Source of the DNA: Nocardioides sp. zg-1228
Lineage (GTDB): Bacteria; Actinomycetota; Actinomycetes; Propionibacteriales; Nocardioidaceae
Direction: 5' to 3'
Assembly (NCBI RefSeq): GCF_017086465.1
Contig: NZ_CP070961.1
Span: 620,001-684,000, forward strand
DNA length: 64,000 nucleotides
In this document: piece after piece, positions 51,601 to 60,621 of the stretch
Numbering within the stretch: position 1 is the stretch's first letter
How the letters are laid out: the number at the start of each line of letters is the position of its first letter
Translations under genes and position numbers: made by a program
The notes under the pieces: model-generated
Told to the model about the DNA's origin: nothing
The model's database searches: none
The model's input: the letters and a program-made list of their open reading frames with translations, nothing else

Positions 51601-51855
51601 GGTGCCTGGCCGGTGCCGATCGGCAGCCGGCGGACGATCCAGCTGGTCAGCAGCGGCATGCCGACCGTCACGGGGGGCAAGGGCCTCGTCGTGCAGACCT
51701 TCCGCTTCGCCGGTCGCGCGGACGGCGTGGGCCACTGGACCACGCGCGTCCGGGTGCCGCTGGGCGTCCGGCCGGGCCGGGTCGCGACCCTGCGGATCAC
51801 GCACGGCGACGGAACCCGCGAGCGGGTGAGGATCCGCGCGGTCCGCGGGCGCTGA
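48682..51855 (+). CDS. Large secreted protein with P domain and Ig-like repeats
   Basis: The 1057-residue protein has a signal peptide of about 33 residues ending APAAAA. A proprotein-convertase P domain follows (about 35-195, with LVSPSGRNLTVM and DPNGTWQLFVYDD). Four Ig/invasin-like repeats of about 90 residues follow, each with a CX4C pair (C338/C343, C431/C436, C519/C524, C607/C612), then two Big_3-like domains and a Cys-containing end. No protease, sortase or transmembrane anchor is visible, so it is probably an extracellular or surface-associated adhesive or structural protein. GTG 48682 is the likely start. Confidence 0.78.
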   Translation: MRFLSSSVRRGLLAATLMSPVLVTLGLAAPAAAAPTTFSSSGAISIPSSGVASPYPSTVTVGGMASRVKTVELTLTRFTHQISYDAHVMLVSPSGRNLTVMSDIYSLDGERTFTFADGAPTLTDGSPSGRYAPTDANEANRFPAPAPARTGVTTFAGAFGGTDPNGTWQLFVYDDIGGGAGSIGSWSLTIDAGIPQVLTFSTTAPAPARVGETYTPVATSDAAFPVTYAVDPATTNEACRLADDDQTLFFQHSGTCVLAATAPGDADHDPGRATQTIAVRAARSDLAALAISPQGASTTAGDPVPYSVEGTDSHGLPVPDQQATISYTPAGGGASTICADAACVPTQAGTYTVTASAPGAEGPVTASTTLTVLADDVAALQISPEGATTTAGTPLQLTVGGTDRFGNAMPDQTAASDVVATPVGGGAPVACAAGRCDLTVAGVYSVSAAQTGADAPAGDATTLTVAPAALDRVELAGDDTTAAGTPVVFTVTGYDVFDNVRSDGTPTVTAARGSATTTCPQGVCSPTTAGTWTVEGAIGGETDTASLEVTPGPLASLVVTPDVTTVTPGTDVAYTATGADTHGNALGDRTALSTFTIQRGSAAAVACAAAVCTPSATGNHRVTATIGSVSATAALVSALPSVTVELGVLSDVTYGDGVPLSATVASPDGTPTGTVQFSLDGEPVGAPVPVDGDGTASAPALAGVRAGVHRIGATFAAVPVGAYDGAAAVQKVVVAKAPTTTTLEVGAILTATVASAAGTPDGSVTFAVDGAERATVALSGGTAMWAGDHTGGPDSVVTATFSGNADLLASAASTARRDPKVVATVGGGARNGWHAAPVTVTFTCTPGSGAVTCPAPVTLGADGAGQTVSRTVVAADGGVAVVTSAPVSIDRTAPSARVTGVRAGRVYNGTVPEAACAAADALSGLAGCTVATSGRLGDASVTVTATDLAGNTTTTTIAYVVRDLWVTRSTQVKGAWPVPIGSRRTIQLVSSGMPTVTGGKGLVVQTFRFAGRADGVGHWTTRVRVPLGVRPGRVATLRITHGDGTRERVRIRAVRGR

Positions 51856-51890
51856 CCGGCGCTCCGCACCACACCGCACCACACCCCACC

Positions 51891-51931
51891 GGCCCACCGG
51901 GTCGCCGTGACCGACGGCAGCCCGGTGGGCC
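51891..51931 (+). terminator. Compound hairpin after the surface-protein gene
   Basis: An 11-bp outer stem (51891-51901 with 51921-51931) encloses a smaller 5-bp stem (51904-51908 with 51914-51918). It ends just before the promoter of the next gene. Confidence 0.6.
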
Positions 51932-51947
51932 GTGGCACACTCGTCCG

Positions 51948-52319
51948 GTGCCTCCCGCCAAGATCTCCGCCTCGCTCGCCCTCCTGGGCGGCACGCTCTG
52001 GGTCGTGCGCGCGGTGCTCGGTGGCGGCGACGACCCGTTCCTGGGCACCCTCCACTTCGTCGGCCTGGCCTGCCTGCTCATCGCCTCGGCGATCTTCGGC
52101 ACCACGCTGGTCAGGAGCGACGCCGTGGCCATGCGCGCCGTCGTCGGCCTCGCCTCGGGCCTGCTCACGCTGTCGCTCATCGAGGCGTTCCGCCCGGCCG
52201 GCACGCCGTGGTACGACGGGTTCTGGGGGATCGTGGCCGCCCTGATCGGCGCGATCGCCCTCGTGCGCGGTCGCGGTCGCAGCACCGGGCGCTCCACGCG
52301 CGGCGCCCACGCCGGCTGA
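51948..52319 (+). CDS. Small integral membrane protein of unknown function
   Basis: The 123-residue protein has about four hydrophobic helices (ASLALLGGTLWVVRAV, FVGLACLLIASAIF, MRAVVGLASGLLTLSLIEAF, FWGIVAALIGAIALV) and a basic tail. No family is recognised. GTG 51948 follows CACACT by 6 nt, so it may have its own leaderless promoter, separate from the surface-protein gene. Confidence 0.65.
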   Translation: MPPAKISASLALLGGTLWVVRAVLGGGDDPFLGTLHFVGLACLLIASAIFGTTLVRSDAVAMRAVVGLASGLLTLSLIEAFRPAGTPWYDGFWGIVAALIGAIALVRGRGRSTGRSTRGAHAG

Positions 52320-52463
52320 CCCCCGACCGACCCCGACCGACGCCCGAACGACGCTCGGCCGACGCAGACAGGCGCCCGCGGGAATCCCTCGGCGCCCGCC
52401 GCGGTTGTGCCGGAGGTGCCCTGACCGGGGCGCGCGAGCAGGGACGTCCCTCGAGGAGGCAAC

Positions 52464-53720
52464 GTGGGCGAGCGGGTGGCGATGATCAGCCTGCACACCT
52501 CACCGCTGGACCAGCCCGGCACGGGCGACGCCGGGGGGATGAACGTCTACGTGATCGAGCTGTCGCGCCGCCTGGCCGCGCAGGGGATCGCCGTCGACGT
52601 CTTCACCCGCGCCACGTCCTCGACGCTGCCGCAGGTCGTCGAGGCGGCCGACGGGGTGCTGGTGCGCCACGTCGCCGCGGGACCGTTCGAGGGGCTCACC
52701 AAGGCCGAGCTGCCCGGCCAGCTGTGCACGTTCGCCCGCGAGGTGCTCCGCACCGAGGCGATGCAGCCGCCGGGCCACTACGACGCGGTCCACTCCCACT
52801 ACTGGCTCTCCGGGCAGGTCGGCGCACTGGCGCGCGACCGCTGGAACGTCCCGCTCGTGCACTCGATGCACACCATGGCGAAGGTCAAGAACGAGGCGCT
52901 CGCCGACGGTGACACCCCCGAGCCGCTCTCCCGCGTCATCGGCGAGGAACAGGTCGTCGCGGCCGCCGACCTGCTCGTCGCCAACACCGACACCGAGGCC
53001 CGCCAGCTCGTCGACCTCTACGGGGCGAGCCCCGACTCCGTCGAGGTGATCCATCCCGGCGTGGACCTGACGGTGTTCGCTCCGCAGGGGCGCGAGCCGG
53101 CCCGCCGCGAGCTCGACCTGCCGTCGGACGCCGTCGTGCTGCTGTTCGCCGGCCGGATCCAGCCGCTCAAGGCGCCCGACGTGCTGCTGCGGGCGGTCGG
53201 CGTGCTGCTCGATCAGGACCCGTCGCTGCGGCACCGGCTCGTCGTGCCCGTCGTGGGCGGGCCGTCCGGCTCCGGGCTCGAGCACCCGACCGCCCTCGCC
53301 GACCTGGCCGCCGACCTCGGGATCAGCGACGTGGTGCGGTTCGTCCCGCCGGTGAGCCAGCGCGAGCTCGCGATGTGGACCTCCGCGGCCACCGCGGTCG
53401 CCGTGCCGTCCTACAACGAGTCGTTCGGGCTGGTCGCCGTCGAGGCGCAGGCCACCGGCACGCCGGTCGTGGCGGCCTCGGTCGGCGGCCTCACCACGGT
53501 GGTGCGCGACGGGGTGAGCGGCCTGCTCGTCGACACCCACGAGCCCCGCGACTGGGCGGCCACCCTGCGCCGGCTGATCGACGACCCCGCGCTGGCCGAG
53601 CGCCTCGGGCGCGGCGCCGTGGCCCACGCGCAGGACTTCTCGTGGGAGCGCACCGCGGCGCGGACCCTGGCGGCCTATGAGCGTGCGGCCGGCCGCATGC
53701 GTGCTGAGATGGCCTCGTGA
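52464..53720 (+). CDS. mshA: D-inositol-3-phosphate glycosyltransferase (mycothiol synthesis)
   Basis: The 418-residue GT4-type enzyme adds GlcNAc to 1D-myo-inositol 3-phosphate, the first step of mycothiol synthesis. It has the N-terminal [20 protein letters not shown] nucleotide/acceptor loop, VHSHYWLSG, the donor-binding [15 protein letters not shown] and the EX7E region in [16 protein letters not shown]. This organization is specific to actinobacterial MshA. GTG 52464 has GAGGAGGCAA upstream. Its stop overlaps the next gene (GTGA). Confidence 0.94.
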   Translation: MGERVAMISLHTSPLDQPGTGDAGGMNVYVIELSRRLAAQGIAVDVFTRATSSTLPQVVEAADGVLVRHVAAGPFEGLTKAELPGQLCTFAREVLRTEAMQPPGHYDAVHSHYWLSGQVGALARDRWNVPLVHSMHTMAKVKNEALADGDTPEPLSRVIGEEQVVAAADLLVANTDTEARQLVDLYGASPDSVEVIHPGVDLTVFAPQGREPARRELDLPSDAVVLLFAGRIQPLKAPDVLLRAVGVLLDQDPSLRHRLVVPVVGGPSGSGLEHPTALADLAADLGISDVVRFVPPVSQRELAMWTSAATAVAVPSYNESFGLVAVEAQATGTPVVAASVGGLTTVVRDGVSGLLVDTHEPRDWAATLRRLIDDPALAERLGRGAVAHAQDFSWERTAARTLAAYERAAGRMRAEMAS

Positions 53721-54292
53721 GCACCGCCGACGCCCAGCCCGACAACCGACCAGACACCCCACCCGACGCGCGGCCCGACACCCCGGCCGACGCGGCCGCC
53801 GCCGTCGTGCGCGCCTACCTCGCCGCCAACGGGATCGAGCACACCGAGACGACCCGCGAGGGCATCGCCGGCGCCCGCTTCTCCTTGACGCTGCCGGGGG
53901 AGAAGAAGCTCCAGACCCCGGTCCGGCTCGACGTCGGCGCCCACGCGCTGGGCGTGCACGCCTTCGTGTGCCGCAACCCCGACGAGAACCACCCTCGCGT
54001 CCACCGCTGGCTCCTCGAGCGCAACCTGCGGATGTACGCCGTCTCGTTCGCCGTCGACCGCCACGGTGACATCTACCTCGAGGCGCGCCTGCCCCTGGCG
54101 TCGGTCGAGCCCGACGAGCTCGACCGCATCCTGGGCTCGGTGCTCGCCAACGCCGACGAGTCCTTCAACGCGATCCTCGAGCTCGGCTTCGCCTCCTCCA
54201 TCCGCAAGGAGTGGGAGTGGCGCCTCTCGCGGGGCGAGTCGACGCGCAACCTCGAGGCCTTCCGCGGCTGGCTCGAGGCCGGCTCCGACTAG
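53717..54292 (+). CDS. YbjN domain-containing protein
   Basis: The 191-residue protein has a disordered Asp/Pro-rich start followed by a YbjN-type fold ([51 protein letters not shown]). YbjN proteins resemble type III secretion chaperones and act in stress and motility regulation; the role here is unknown. The gene follows mshA directly in many actinobacteria. It overlaps mshA by 4 bp and converges on the EamA gene with a 4-bp overlap. Confidence 0.85.
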   Translation: MSTADAQPDNRPDTPPDARPDTPADAAAAVVRAYLAANGIEHTETTREGIAGARFSLTLPGEKKLQTPVRLDVGAHALGVHAFVCRNPDENHPRVHRWLLERNLRMYAVSFAVDRHGDIYLEARLPLASVEPDELDRILGSVLANADESFNAILELGFASSIRKEWEWRLSRGESTRNLEAFRGWLEAGSD

Positions 54293-55206
54293 GGCGTCGG
54301 CCGCGGCTTGCGCCGCGTCATCAGCACGCCCGTGATGGCCAGCGCGCCACCGACGAAGGTCAGGGCCGGCGGCACCTCGTCGATGGTCAGCCAGGCGATC
54401 AGCGTCGCGATCCCGGGGACCAGGAACGTGGTGAGCGACAGCGCCCCGGCGTCGGTGTGGGTCAGCGCGTAGGCCCAGGTGGTGAACGCGACGGCGGTCG
54501 GGAAGACGCCCAGGTAGACGATCCACCACAGCTCGGCGCCTCCGCCGGCGACGATCGACGGCAGGTCGCCGGAGAACGGCAGGCAGATCAGTGCCCCCGT
54601 CAGGAACGAGACGAACACGACCTGCACCGGCGGCAGGCGGCGCAGCAGCACCTTCTGGGTGAGCACGCCGACGGCGTACATCACCGCGGCGACCAGGACG
54701 AGGCCCACGCCGAGGAGGCTGGCGTCGGTGTCGCCCGACGAGCCCTTCGCGATGACGGCCACGCCGGCGAACCCGACGACCATCCCGCCGAGCAGCCAGG
54801 CGTGCAGCCGCTCGCCGAAGAGCGGCACCGCGAGCAGCGCGACGATCACCGGGCCGATCTGGATGATCATCGCGGCGGTGCCGGCGTCGACGTGGCGCTC
54901 GCCGGCGTTGAGCGCGAGGTTGTAGACGCCGAACCACCCGACGCCCCCCGCGGCCAGCAGCGCCCACTCGCGCCGGGTGGGACGCACCCAGCCGCGGCGC
55001 AGCACCAGTGGGAGCACCACGAGGGCGGCCACGAGGAGACGGCCCGACCCGAGGGCGCCGGGGCTGATGTCGTGGGCGACGTGGCGGATCACCACGAACG
55101 CCGAGGCCCACATCACGAGGGTGACCGCACCGGCGGCGACGGGCAGCCAGGGCGCCGGGGCGAGGGGCGCGGTCGGCTGGCTCGAGGCGGTGCTGGTGGT
55201 CGTCAC
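54289..55206 (-). CDS. EamA family (DMT) transporter
   Basis: The 305-residue protein has ten membrane helices in two EamA repeats, ending with a short basic tail. DMT family members export amino acids or other metabolites; the substrate is unknown. GTG 55206 follows TAGCCT by 6 nt on the minus strand. Confidence 0.87.
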   Translation of the reverse strand: MTTTSTASSQPTAPLAPAPWLPVAAGAVTLVMWASAFVVIRHVAHDISPGALGSGRLLVAALVVLPLVLRRGWVRPTRREWALLAAGGVGWFGVYNLALNAGERHVDAGTAAMIIQIGPVIVALLAVPLFGERLHAWLLGGMVVGFAGVAVIAKGSSGDTDASLLGVGLVLVAAVMYAVGVLTQKVLLRRLPPVQVVFVSFLTGALICLPFSGDLPSIVAGGGAELWWIVYLGVFPTAVAFTTWAYALTHTDAGALSLTTFLVPGIATLIAWLTIDEVPPALTFVGGALAITGVLMTRRKPRPTP

Positions 55207-55212
55207 GAGTCA

Positions 55213-55218
55213 AGGCTA
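55213..55218 (-). promoter_or_regulatory. -10 hexamer TAGCCT for the EamA transporter gene
   Basis: TAGCCT on the minus strand ends 6 nt before GTG 55206, the leaderless spacing. Confidence 0.5.
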
Positions 55219-55278
55219 GGTACGGTCATGACGTCCCACCAGCGCATTCCGGACGTCGCACGCCGACATCCCGCCGCA

Positions 55279-55956
55279 TCACAGGTCGAGCTTGTAGCCC
55301 AGGCCGCGGACGGTGACGAGGTACTTCGGCTCGCCCGGGTCGGGCTCGAGCTTGGCGCGCAGCCGCTTGACGTGCACGTCGAGGGTCTTGGTGTCGCCGA
55401 CGTAGTCGGAGCCCCAGACGCGGTCGATGAGCTGGCCGCGGGTGAGCACCCGACCGGGGTTGCGCAGGAACATCTCCAGCAGCTCGAACTCCTTGAGCGG
55501 CAGTCGCTGCTCGGTGCCGTCGACCGTCACGACGTGCCTCTCGACGTCCATCCGGACCGGCCCCGCCTCGAGGGTGTCGGGCATGAGCTCGGGCTCGTGG
55601 CCCCGGCGCAGCACGGCCCGGATGCGGGCCACCAGCTCGCGGGGGGAGTAGGGCTTGGTGACGTAGTCGTCGGCGCCGAGCTCGAGGCCCACGACCTTGT
55701 CGACCTCGTCGTCCTTGGCGCTCACCATGATCACCGGCACCGACGACGACTGGCGGATCTGGCGGCAGACCTCCGTGCCGGGGAGGCCGGGCAGCATCAG
55801 GTCGAGCAGCACGATGTCGGGACCGAAGCGGTCGAACTCGGTCAGCGCGGCCCGGCCGTCGGCGGCGATCGCCACCTCGTAGCCCTCCTTGCGGAGCATG
55901 TAGGCCAGCGCGTCGCTGTAGCTCTCCTCGTCCTCGACGACCAGGACGCGGGTCAT
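55279..55956 (-). CDS. regX3: Response regulator RegX3-like (OmpR/PhoB family)
   Basis: The 225-residue regulator has a receiver domain (VLVVEDEES, phospho-Asp in [18 protein letters not shown]) and a winged-helix DNA-binding domain ending [11 protein letters not shown]. It sits just downstream of the SenX3-like kinase (10-bp gap) and near phoU and gpmA, the arrangement of the mycobacterial phosphate-starvation system. ATG 55956 is the natural start because residues before it do not fit the family. Confidence 0.92.
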   Translation of the reverse strand: MTRVLVVEDEESYSDALAYMLRKEGYEVAIAADGRAALTEFDRFGPDIVLLDLMLPGLPGTEVCRQIRQSSSVPVIMVSAKDDEVDKVVGLELGADDYVTKPYSPRELVARIRAVLRRGHEPELMPDTLEAGPVRMDVERHVVTVDGTEQRLPLKEFELLEMFLRNPGRVLTRGQLIDRVWGSDYVGDTKTLDVHVKRLRAKLEPDPGEPKYLVTVRGLGYKLDL

Positions 55957-55966
55957 GCGGCGGTGC

Positions 55967-57232
55967 TCATCTGGTGGTCTCCTGCTGTGCTCTGCGTGCT
56001 GGGGGATCTGCGGGATCTGCGGGATCGGGGGTGGCATCGGGGGCACTCGCGGGTCGCGCCGGGGCGACGACCTCGACCGGGGTGGTGGTGCGGCCGGTGC
56101 CCGGCTCGGGGCCGCGGGGGAGGGTCAGGGTGAAGGTGGACCCCTGCCCCTGCACCGACCACACGGCGATGTCGCCGCCGTGGGTGGCGGCGACGTGCTT
56201 GACGATGGCGAGGCCGAGGCCGGTGCCGCCCGTGGAGCGGTGCCGGGCCGGGTCGACGCGGTAGAACCGCTCGAAGATGCGCTCGATCTCCCCGGCGGGG
56301 ATGCCGATGCCCTGGTCGACGACCGAGATCTGCACCTGCTCGCCCACGGAGCGGCTGGTCACGACGACGCGCGAGCCCTCGTTGGAGTAGGCGACGGCGT
56401 TGGCGACGAGGTTGCTGACGGCCGCGCCGATCTGCTCCTGCGAGCCGAAGACCGCCAGGCCGGGCTCGCCGCGCGACTCGACGGTGATCTGCTTGGCGGC
56501 GGCCTCGGTGGCGCTGGTGTCGACGGCGGTGGCCACAGCGGCGTCGAGGTCGACCATGACCGGGGTCTCCAGCGGGTCGTGGCCCTGGAGGCGGGACAGC
56601 TCGATGATCTGCTGGACGAGCCGGGAGAGCCGGTCGCTCTCGGTGAGCATCCGGCCGGCGAAGCGCTGCACGGCCTCGGGGTCGTCGGAGGCGTCGGCGA
56701 CGGCCTCGGCGAGCAGCCGGATCGCCCCCACCGGGGTCTTGAGCTCGTGGCTGACGTTGGCGACGAAGTCGCGGCGCACCTCCTCCACCCGGCGCTCGCG
56801 CGTGCGGTCCTCGACCAGGGCCAGCACCAGCCGGGCGCCGAGCGGCGCGACGCGGGCGGTCAGCGTCCGGGTGACCCGGCCGTCGGGGGCCGCGATGTCG
56901 AGGTCGCTCTCGCGGATCTGGCCGTCGCGGCGCACCTGCGCGACCAGGTCGAGCAGCTCGGGGACCACCACCGTGTCGCCGCGCACCAGTCCGAAGGCGT
57001 AGGCCGGGGCCGAGGCCTTGACGACGTGGTCGGACTCGTCGACGACGACCGCGCTGGAGCGCAGGATGCTGAGCACGGCGGCGACGCCCGCCTGGACGAC
57101 CGGCTCCTCGGTCTCGGGCGGGGTGCGGCGCTGCCGATCGCTGATGTGCCAGGCGAGCACGGCGCCGCCCGCCATGATGGCTCCCGCGAGCGCGGCCAGG
57201 GCAGCCTGCGTCGTCGGGTCCACGCCCGCCAT
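55967..57232 (-). CDS. senX3: Sensor histidine kinase SenX3-like
   Basis: The 421-residue kinase has one N-terminal membrane segment (about 8-30), a PAS-like region, a HisKA domain with the phospho-acceptor His in [13 protein letters not shown], and an ATPase domain ([36 protein letters not shown]). It would phosphorylate the adjacent RegX3 during phosphate limitation, as in mycobacteria. The C-terminus is a Pro/Ala-rich tail. It is divergent from phoU. Confidence 0.92.
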   Translation of the reverse strand: MAGVDPTTQAALAALAGAIMAGGAVLAWHISDRQRRTPPETEEPVVQAGVAAVLSILRSSAVVVDESDHVVKASAPAYAFGLVRGDTVVVPELLDLVAQVRRDGQIRESDLDIAAPDGRVTRTLTARVAPLGARLVLALVEDRTRERRVEEVRRDFVANVSHELKTPVGAIRLLAEAVADASDDPEAVQRFAGRMLTESDRLSRLVQQIIELSRLQGHDPLETPVMVDLDAAVATAVDTSATEAAAKQITVESRGEPGLAVFGSQEQIGAAVSNLVANAVAYSNEGSRVVVTSRSVGEQVQISVVDQGIGIPAGEIERIFERFYRVDPARHRSTGGTGLGLAIVKHVAATHGGDIAVWSVQGQGSTFTLTLPRGPEPGTGRTTTPVEVVAPARPASAPDATPDPADPADPPARRAQQETTR

Positions 57233-57283
57233 CGTACGCAGCGCGAGGTGCCCGCGGACCCGATGGACAGGGGGCCACGGAGT

Positions 57284-57326
57284 GTTCATCCCGCGTTCAC
57301 CGCGCACGCCCGTCTGTTCGCTTGGG
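57284..57326. promoter_or_regulatory. PHO-box candidate between senX3 and phoU
   Basis: Two adjacent 11-bp units, GTTCATCCCGC (57284-57294) and GTTCACCGCGC (57295-57305), match the known actinobacterial PhoP/RegX3 direct-repeat style (GTTCAYC). A third unit, GTTCGCTTGGG (57316-57326), is 21 bp further on. The site would allow RegX3 to control both senX3-regX3 and phoU. Confidence 0.6.
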
Positions 57327-57331
57327 GTGCC

Positions 57332-57337
57332 TACCGT
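57332..57337 (+). promoter_or_regulatory. -10 hexamer TACCGT for phoU
   Basis: TACCGT ends 7 nt before ATG 57345, and the third PHO-box unit lies just upstream of it. Confidence 0.5.
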
Positions 57338-57344
57338 GCGCGGC

Positions 57345-57995
57345 ATGCGTGAGGCATTCCATGACCAGCTCGACGGCATCTTCGCCGACCTGTCCGACAT
57401 CTGCGGGCAGGTCGAGGTCGCCGTACGCGAGGCCACCAAGGCGCTGATGACCGGCGACGTGCACACCGCCGACCAGGTGATCGGCAACGACCGGGCGGTC
57501 GACGCCGCGCGCGAGCGGGTCGACGACACGGCGTTCGCCCTGCTCTCGCTGCAGCAGCCGGTCGCGGGCGACCTGCGGATGATCGTGTCCGCCCTGCGGA
57601 TGGTCAGCGAGCTCGAGCGGATGGGGGACCTGTCGGTGCACGTCGCCAAGATCGCCCGGCTACGGGTGCCGGCCGTCGCCGTGCCCGACGAGCTGCGGCC
57701 CACGATGGAGCGGATGGCGCTGACGGCCGAGGACATGGTGCGGCGGGTGCGGAGCATCATCGTCGACCGCGACGTGGAGGCCGCGATCGAGCTCGGGCGC
57801 GACGACGAGGTGATGGACCAGCTGCGCCGGCGCAGCTTCACCGAGCTGCTGTCGACCGACTGGCGCCACGGCGTCGAGGCGGCGGTGGACGTCGCCCTGC
57901 TGGGTCGCTACTACGAGCGCATCGCCGACCACGCCGTCTCGGTCGCCAACCGGGTGGTCTTCGTCGTCACCGGCGACCTGCCGGCGCGCGCCTGA
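57345..57995 (+). CDS. phoU: Phosphate signalling protein PhoU
   Basis: The 216-residue all-helical protein has the PhoU repeat features: MREAFHDQLDGIFADLSDIC, DRAVDAARERVDD, LSLQQPVAGDLRMIVSALRM, and RYYERIADHAVSVANRVVF. PhoU restrains the phosphate-sensing histidine kinase when phosphate is plentiful. It is divergent from senX3-regX3 across a PHO-box-like site. ATG 57345 is preceded by a -10 at 57332-57337. Confidence 0.93.
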   Translation: MREAFHDQLDGIFADLSDICGQVEVAVREATKALMTGDVHTADQVIGNDRAVDAARERVDDTAFALLSLQQPVAGDLRMIVSALRMVSELERMGDLSVHVAKIARLRVPAVAVPDELRPTMERMALTAEDMVRRVRSIIVDRDVEAAIELGRDDEVMDQLRRRSFTELLSTDWRHGVEAAVDVALLGRYYERIADHAVSVANRVVFVVTGDLPARA

Positions 57996-58028
57996 CCCAC
58001 GCCTGCGGCGGACCGGGGTGCGAAGGGT

Positions 58029-58772
58029 TCAGCGACCCTGGTTGGCGACGGCCGCGGCCGCGGCGGCGGCAGCCTCGGGGTCGAGGTACTCCCCGCCCGC
58101 GACGGTGGGGCGCATCTGATCGTCGAGGCGGTAGACCAGCGGCATCCCGGTGGGGATGTTGAGCCCGGCGATGTCGGCGTCGCTGATCTGGTCGAGGTGC
58201 TTGACGAGCGCGCGGAGGCTGTTGCCGTGCGCGGCCACGAGGACGGTGCGGCCGGCCTGCAGGTCGGGCACGATCTCGGCGTCCCAGTAGGGCAGGAAGC
58301 GCGCGATGACGTCCTTGAGGCACTCGGTGCGGGGCAGCTCCTCGCCGAGGCCGACGTAGCGCGGGTCGTCGGCCTGGGAGAACTCCGAGGAGTCGTCGAT
58401 CGGGGGCGGCGGGGTGTCGAAGGAGCGGCGCCAGAGCATGAACTGCTCCTCGCCGTACTCCTCGAGCGTCTGCTTCTTGTCCTTGCCCTGGAGTGCACCG
58501 TAGTGGCGCTCGTTGAGCCGCCACGAGCGCTTCACCGGGATCCAGTGGCGGTCGGCCGCGTCGAGCGCGAGGCAGGCGGTGCTGATCGCGCGACGCTGCA
58601 GCGAGGTGTGGACGATGTCGGGCAGGACGTCGGCCTCGCGCATCAGCTCGCCCCCGCGGACCGCCTCGCCCCGGCCCTTGTCGGTAAGGGGCACGTCGAC
58701 CCAGCCCGTGAACAGGTTCTTGGCGTTCCACTCGCTCTCGCCGTGGCGGAGCAGGACGAGCGTGTGCGTCAT
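58029..58772 (-). CDS. gpmA: 2,3-bisphosphoglycerate-dependent phosphoglycerate mutase
   Basis: The 247-residue enzyme interconverts 3- and 2-phosphoglycerate in glycolysis. It has [18 protein letters not shown] with the phospho-His, [23 protein letters not shown] and [11 protein letters not shown]. Length fits the dPGM family. Its ATG overlaps the stop of the upstream lipoprotein gene (ATGA). Proximity to senX3-regX3 repeats the mycobacterial gpm1-senX3 neighbourhood. Confidence 0.95.
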   Translation of the reverse strand: MTHTLVLLRHGESEWNAKNLFTGWVDVPLTDKGRGEAVRGGELMREADVLPDIVHTSLQRRAISTACLALDAADRHWIPVKRSWRLNERHYGALQGKDKKQTLEEYGEEQFMLWRRSFDTPPPPIDDSSEFSQADDPRYVGLGEELPRTECLKDVIARFLPYWDAEIVPDLQAGRTVLVAAHGNSLRALVKHLDQISDADIAGLNIPTGMPLVYRLDDQMRPTVAGGEYLDPEAAAAAAAAVANQGR

Positions 58773-59245
58773 GAGACGTCGAGGCCTTCCCAGTAGGCGT
58801 CGTCGTTGTCGGGGACGACGGGGACGTTGAGGGAGATGCGCTCCCCGTTGCCGAAGTCGACCGACAGCGGCAGGAAGTCGCCGGCCTCGAAGTCGCCGGT
58901 CAGCACGATCGCGGCGGGCGGCTCGGCGAGGTTGACGAACCCGCCCGGTGCGACGGCGACGGGGTCGAAGTCGGCGGGCTCGACAGGCGCGCCCTCGGCG
59001 CCGGAGACCCCGGTGAGGGTCTGCTCGTCGCTCAGGTCGTTGTTGGAGAGCGACGCGATGAACGTGCCCGACCCGGGGTTGCCGGAGACCACGACCGCCG
59101 AGAGCACGTCGACCGTGCCCTCCCGGTTCTCGGCCGCACCGTTGACGTCGTACTCGCGCTCGGTCGCGGCGTCGAAGCCACAGGAGGACAGCGGCGCGGC
59201 GAGCGCGAAGACCGCGGCAGCGGTCGCGAGAGGTCGAAGTCGCAT
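58769..59245 (-). CDS. Lipoprotein of unknown function
   Basis: The 158-residue protein has a lipoprotein signal ([20 protein letters not shown], then SCG) and a beta-rich mature part ([29 protein letters not shown] strands). The size and fold pattern recall PCu(A)C/DUF461-type copper chaperones, but no Met/His metal motif is obvious, so I leave the function open. ATG 59245 follows TAGGCT by 7 nt. It is coupled to gpmA by an ATGA overlap. Confidence 0.72.
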   Translation of the reverse strand: MRLRPLATAAAVFALAAPLSSCGFDAATEREYDVNGAAENREGTVDVLSAVVVSGNPGSGTFIASLSNNDLSDEQTLTGVSGAEGAPVEPADFDPVAVAPGGFVNLAEPPAAIVLTGDFEAGDFLPLSVDFGNGERISLNVPVVPDNDDAYWEGLDVS

Positions 59246-59252
59246 GGCCCAC

Positions 59253-59258
59253 AGCCTA
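59253..59258 (-). promoter_or_regulatory. -10 hexamer TAGGCT for the lipoprotein-gpmA operon
   Basis: TAGGCT on the minus strand ends 7 nt before ATG 59245, suggesting a leaderless operon transcript. Confidence 0.55.
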
Positions 59259-59266
59259 GCGCTGGC

Positions 59267-59977
59267 TCAGGCCAGCCCTGCGGTCCGCCCTGCGATCAGG
59301 ACGCCGACGACCACCAGGGCGGTCCAGGCCCCCGCCAGGAGGAGCAGGCGTGGGGTGCCGGTGCGCAGCGCGAGCAGCATGGGCAGGGACCTGTCGCCCT
59401 CCAGGTGGTCGTGCACCAGGCCCGGCAGCGCCACCAGCACGTGCACGCCCAGTCCGAGCGCGGCGGCCAGCACGACCATCGCCGGCGTCGGCGGCGTCGG
59501 GGAGCCGACCCCGCCCCAGCCGCCGTAGGCCAGGAACGCGGGGTAGAGCGCGAAGCTCGCCATCCACGGGGCGAAGGACAGCGGTCGGTCGTGCAGCAGT
59601 CGGTCGCCGAGCGCCGAGAGCGCCAGCAGCGCCAGGTAGGTCGCCGCGGCCCGGCGACCGTTGGCGACGGCGAGGGGCACGACCAGCAGCACCGCGCAGG
59701 AGAGCGCGAACCACACCGTGCCGGCGTCGAGGCGACCGCCGGCAAGCGGCTTGCCGGGCCGGTGCCGGGCGTCGCGCTCGCGGTCGGCGAGGTCGTCCGC
59801 CCAGCCCAGGAGCGACTGCCCCACCAGCACCGTGGCGCCGACCAGTGCGACCTCGCGAGGCGCACGGCCCGCCACGGCCGCCGCAGCCGCCAGCGCGGCG
59901 GCGGTGAGCAGCGCCTGGCGTGGGTGCGCCGCCCGGACGAGCAGCAGCGACGGGGTCGTCGAGAGTGCCCGGAGCAT
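59267..59977 (-). CDS. UbiA family prenyltransferase-like membrane protein
   Basis: The 236-residue protein has about seven hydrophobic helices. An Asp-rich WADDLADRERDARHRPGKPL loop matches the first UbiA prenyl-diphosphate motif, and a second acidic site is HDHLEGDRSLP. It is shorter than typical UbiA enzymes (about 290), so substrate and activity are uncertain; SCO1 or other assembly roles are not indicated. ATG 59977 was preferred over in-frame starts up to 60112. Confidence 0.72.
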   Translation of the reverse strand: MLRALSTTPSLLLVRAAHPRQALLTAAALAAAAAVAGRAPREVALVGATVLVGQSLLGWADDLADRERDARHRPGKPLAGGRLDAGTVWFALSCAVLLVVPLAVANGRRAAATYLALLALSALGDRLLHDRPLSFAPWMASFALYPAFLAYGGWGGVGSPTPPTPAMVVLAAALGLGVHVLVALPGLVHDHLEGDRSLPMLLALRTGTPRLLLLAGAWTALVVVGVLIAGRTAGLA

Positions 59978-60100
59978 GCTCCGCAGTATGCCCAGCGCCG
60001 CGCCCCGAGCGGGGCCGCACCACAGCGCGGGCCGTTCTGTCAAGCCCGGATAGGGCCTCTGACCTGCGCAAACGCGACAAGAGCTGCTTCGGACCCGTGT

Positions 60101-60106
60101 TAGAAT
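60101..60106 (+). promoter_or_regulatory. -10 hexamer TAGAAT for carD
   Basis: TAGAAT lies 27 nt before ATG 60134. Unlike many genes here, carD has a short leader with a strong AGGAAGGGGAA ribosome-binding site. No good -35 is visible. Confidence 0.6.
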
Positions 60107-60133
60107 GCTCACCTAGGAAGGGGAACTGAACAT

Positions 60134-60619
60134 ATGACTTTCACCGTTGGCGAAACGGTCGTCTATCCCAATCACGGGGCCGCGGTCATCGAGGACATCG
60201 AGATGCGGACGATCAAGGGAGAGGACCGGCAGTACCTCGTCCTCAGGATCGTCGCACAACAGGACCTGGTCGTGCGCGTCCCGGCCTGCAACCTCGACCT
60301 CGTCGGCGTCCGCGACGTCGTCGACAAGGAGGGCCTCGACCGCGTCTTCGACGTGCTGCGTGCGGCCCACGTGGAGGAGCCGACCAACTGGTCGCGCCGC
60401 TACAAGGCCAACCTCGAGAAGCTGCACTCCGGCGACGTGATGAAGGTGTCGGAGGTCGTGCGCGACCTGTGGCGCCGTGAGCGTGACCGTGGCCTGTCCG
60501 CCGGTGAGAAGCGGATGCTGGCCAAGGCCCGGCAGATCCTGGTCTCCGAGCTCGCGCTCGCCGAGAAGACCAACGAGGACAAGGCCGAGGCGATGCTCGA
60601 CGAGGTGCTCGCCTCCTGA
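60134..60619 (+). CDS. carD: CarD family transcriptional regulator
   Basis: The 161-residue protein begins [20 protein letters not shown], the RNA-polymerase-interacting domain of CarD. A helical DNA-binding domain follows ([20 protein letters not shown], then MLAKARQIL). CarD stabilises the open promoter complex and is essential in mycobacteria. It is followed after 2 nt by an IspD-like ORF, matching the position where ispD sits in many actinobacteria. Confidence 0.96.
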   Translation: MTFTVGETVVYPNHGAAVIEDIEMRTIKGEDRQYLVLRIVAQQDLVVRVPACNLDLVGVRDVVDKEGLDRVFDVLRAAHVEEPTNWSRRYKANLEKLHSGDVMKVSEVVRDLWRRERDRGLSAGEKRMLAKARQILVSELALAEKTNEDKAEAMLDEVLAS

Positions 60620-60621
60620 GC

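Noticed and set aside
52320..52463. Functional element in the mshA upstream region
   Set aside because: CCCCGACCGA is duplicated at 52321-52340 with further GACG-like units, but no clear promoter or operator could be defined.
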